A stretch of DNA of 5,166 nucleotides, taken from positions 1 to 5,166 of the forward strand of contig CANQBY010000091.1 in NCBI GenBank assembly GCA_947589695.1. Direction: 5' to 3'. Origin of the DNA: an uncultured Bacilli bacterium. Lineage in GTDB: Bacteria > Bacillota_I > Bacilli_A > RF39 > UBA660. The position numbers were made by a program, and so were the translations under genes. Below the pieces are notes generated by a model. It was given only the letters and a program-made list of their open reading frames with translations, had not been told where the DNA came from and did not search any database. Below, one piece after another: positions 4,198 to 5,166 of this stretch (positions are counted from its first letter, which is position 1; the number at the start of each line of letters is the position of its first letter).

Positions 4198-5166
4198 AAA
4201 TTGCCAATAGAGACAACATAAACGCCATCTTCACGTTTATAGGAGTATTTATCACCATATATAACCATTAAAAATTCTGGTTCACCACATTTTTTAGTGT
4301 CAATTTTAGTTTTAAACTTTAATAAATTTTGAGCGGCTTCTTCTACATAACCAGCGCCTAGTTTAATTTCAATGGCTCCCCATTTACCATTTTTAGAACG
4401 CAGAATTACATCTATTTCAAAATCATTTTTATCTCGGTAATAGCTTAAATCCCAGTCATTTTTTTCAGAATATACTTTTAAATCCCGAATTACTAAATTT
4501 TCAAATAGAAAACCTGTATAATTTAAGTCTTTTAATAAATCGTCTTTGGTTAATCTTAAAGCAGCAACTGCTAGGGAAGGATCTACTAATTCTAATTTTT
4601 CTTTAGTTCTTAATGGTGTTTTAGATCTAATATTTAGATTAGTTGCTGGTATTTTTTCGATGATATATAATTTTTCAAGGGTAGTTAAATAATCATCTAA
4701 TGTTGGTCTGGATAATTCATTTGTAAATTCATTTTGAACATCATCAATAATAGTTTTAGAATTTACAGGGGTTGATATATTTCGAGATAAACTTTTGATA
4801 ACCGCGGCCATTTTGGCAGGATTTCTTTCAACACCATCAATGTTTGCAACTTCTTCTCGAATTAAACTATCAATGTAGTCTTGAGCAATTTTATATTTAT
4901 TGTCATTAGAAATATTTAGGGTTGCTGGCCAACCACCTCTTGTAATAGCACTAACTAATTCTTCTAAAGATAAATTACTTACACCGGCAATGTCTTGGTG
5001 TTCAAATATATCTTTTAAAGATACTTGACCATCAGATTCGCCTGATTCGTATAAAGACATTGGTCGCATTAAAATGCGGGAAAATCTACCAGTTCCGGTA
5101 TGCATTGTGCTTCCATCGCTGGGACGAGCAGATCCGGTTAGAATATATTCTCCTTTTTTACCAGTT
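4188..5166 (-). CDS. AAA_14/DUF4143 ATPase, C-terminal part (start beyond right edge)
   Basis: The frame stays open to the window edge, and 325 residues are visible. The ATG at 5105 is internal: the 20 codons upstream read TGKKGEYILTGSARPSDG, the sensor-1 strand of AAA_14 proteins. Next come HTGTGRFSRI with the likely arginine finger and RPMSLYESGES. A winged-helix-like part follows (about 109-153, counted from that Met), then DUF4143 with a PD-(D/E)XK-like pattern: Glu202 (FENLV), FEID with Glu230/Asp232, and Glu246-Ile-Lys248. All these key residues are present. The Walker A and B motifs should lie outside the window. Full-length relatives are about 400-430 residues. Their substrate and role are poorly known, and these genes are often multicopy in gut bacteria and mobile. 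It converges with the rpiB pair and ends in an intrinsic terminator. Confidence 0.9.
   Translation of the reverse strand, partial: TGKKGEYILTGSARPSDGSTMHTGTGRFSRILMRPMSLYESGESDGQVSLKDIFEHQDIAGVSNLSLEELVSAITRGGWPATLNISNDNKYKIAQDYIDSLIREEVANIDGVERNPAKMAAVIKSLSRNISTPVNSKTIIDDVQNEFTNELSRPTLDDYLTTLEKLYIIEKIPATNLNIRSKTPLRTKEKLELVDPSLAVAALRLTKDDLLKDLNYTGFLFENLVIRDLKVYSEKNDWDLSYYRDKNDFEIDVILRSKNGKWGAIEIKLGAGYVEEAAQNLLKFKTKIDTKKCGEPEFLMVIYGDKYSYKREDGVYVVSIGNLKD

Noticed and set aside
5103..5105. ATG at 5105 as the true start of the ATPase gene
   Set aside because: The frame continues upstream without a stop to the window edge and encodes the conserved ILTGSARPSDG segment, and there is no ribosome site at the right distance. 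The gene is cut by the window edge.
1..5166. CRISPR array, tRNA or rRNA genes
   Set aside because: No regularly spaced direct repeats, no tRNA cloverleaf with a GTTCGAATC-like arm, and no rRNA-like segment was seen on either strand.
1..5166. UGA read as tryptophan (Mollicutes code)
   Set aside because: The Trp residues I checked are TGG and none of the accepted genes has an in-frame TGA. No gene here ends in TGA either, so the window does not prove that UGA is a stop, but nothing calls for recoding.

Overview
The window is AT-rich (about 30% GC by eye). Its Shine-Dalgarno sites are of the Gram-positive type (AAGGAGG, AGAGGTG), its promoters look like sigma-A promoters, and its terminators are intrinsic. 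The proteins are rich in Lys, Asn and Ile. The order tatD - 3D-domain gene - rsmA, all on the minus strand, matches the yabD-yabE-(rnmV)-ksgA cluster of Bacillus without rnmV. Together with an rpiB-DUF1146 pair, this suggests a Firmicute of the Bacilli or a relative of the Mollicutes, for example an uncultured gut RF39-type lineage. The genus is a guess. The visible Trp codons are TGG and every stop is TAA or TAG.

Layout from left to right. Positions 1-200 carry no convincing protein gene but hold three inverted repeats. A promoter-like sequence points left and would start RNA exactly at one of the hairpins, so a small RNA is a reasonable candidate. Positions 201-2389 (minus strand) hold rsmA (16S rRNA dimethyltransferase), a membrane-anchored 3D-domain protein (cell wall) and tatD (metal-dependent DNase). 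Positions 2444-3380 (minus) hold two overlapping genes of unknown function. Positions 3504-4135 (plus) hold rpiB and a 60-residue two-helix membrane protein of the DUF1146 type, joined by a one-base stop/start overlap. Positions 4188-5166 (minus) hold the C-terminal part of an AAA_14/DUF4143 ATPase whose start lies beyond the right edge.

Transcription can be read in some detail. Promoters of the -35/N17/-10 type lie before tatD, before the 3D gene (inside the end of tatD), before the unknown pair, and downstream of rsmA. An extended -10 element precedes rpiB. Predicted leaders are very short, roughly 9 to 20 nt where a gene follows. Intrinsic terminators follow the unknown pair, the 3D gene and the ATPase gene. 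So the minus-strand genes look like a string of short, individually promoted units and not one simple operon. The terminator of the unknown pair is physically interleaved with the tatD promoter.

Most of the window is housekeeping. The parts worth following up are the structured left end, the unknown gene pair with its shared C-terminal motif, the cysteine cluster in the 3D protein, and the interleaved control sites.
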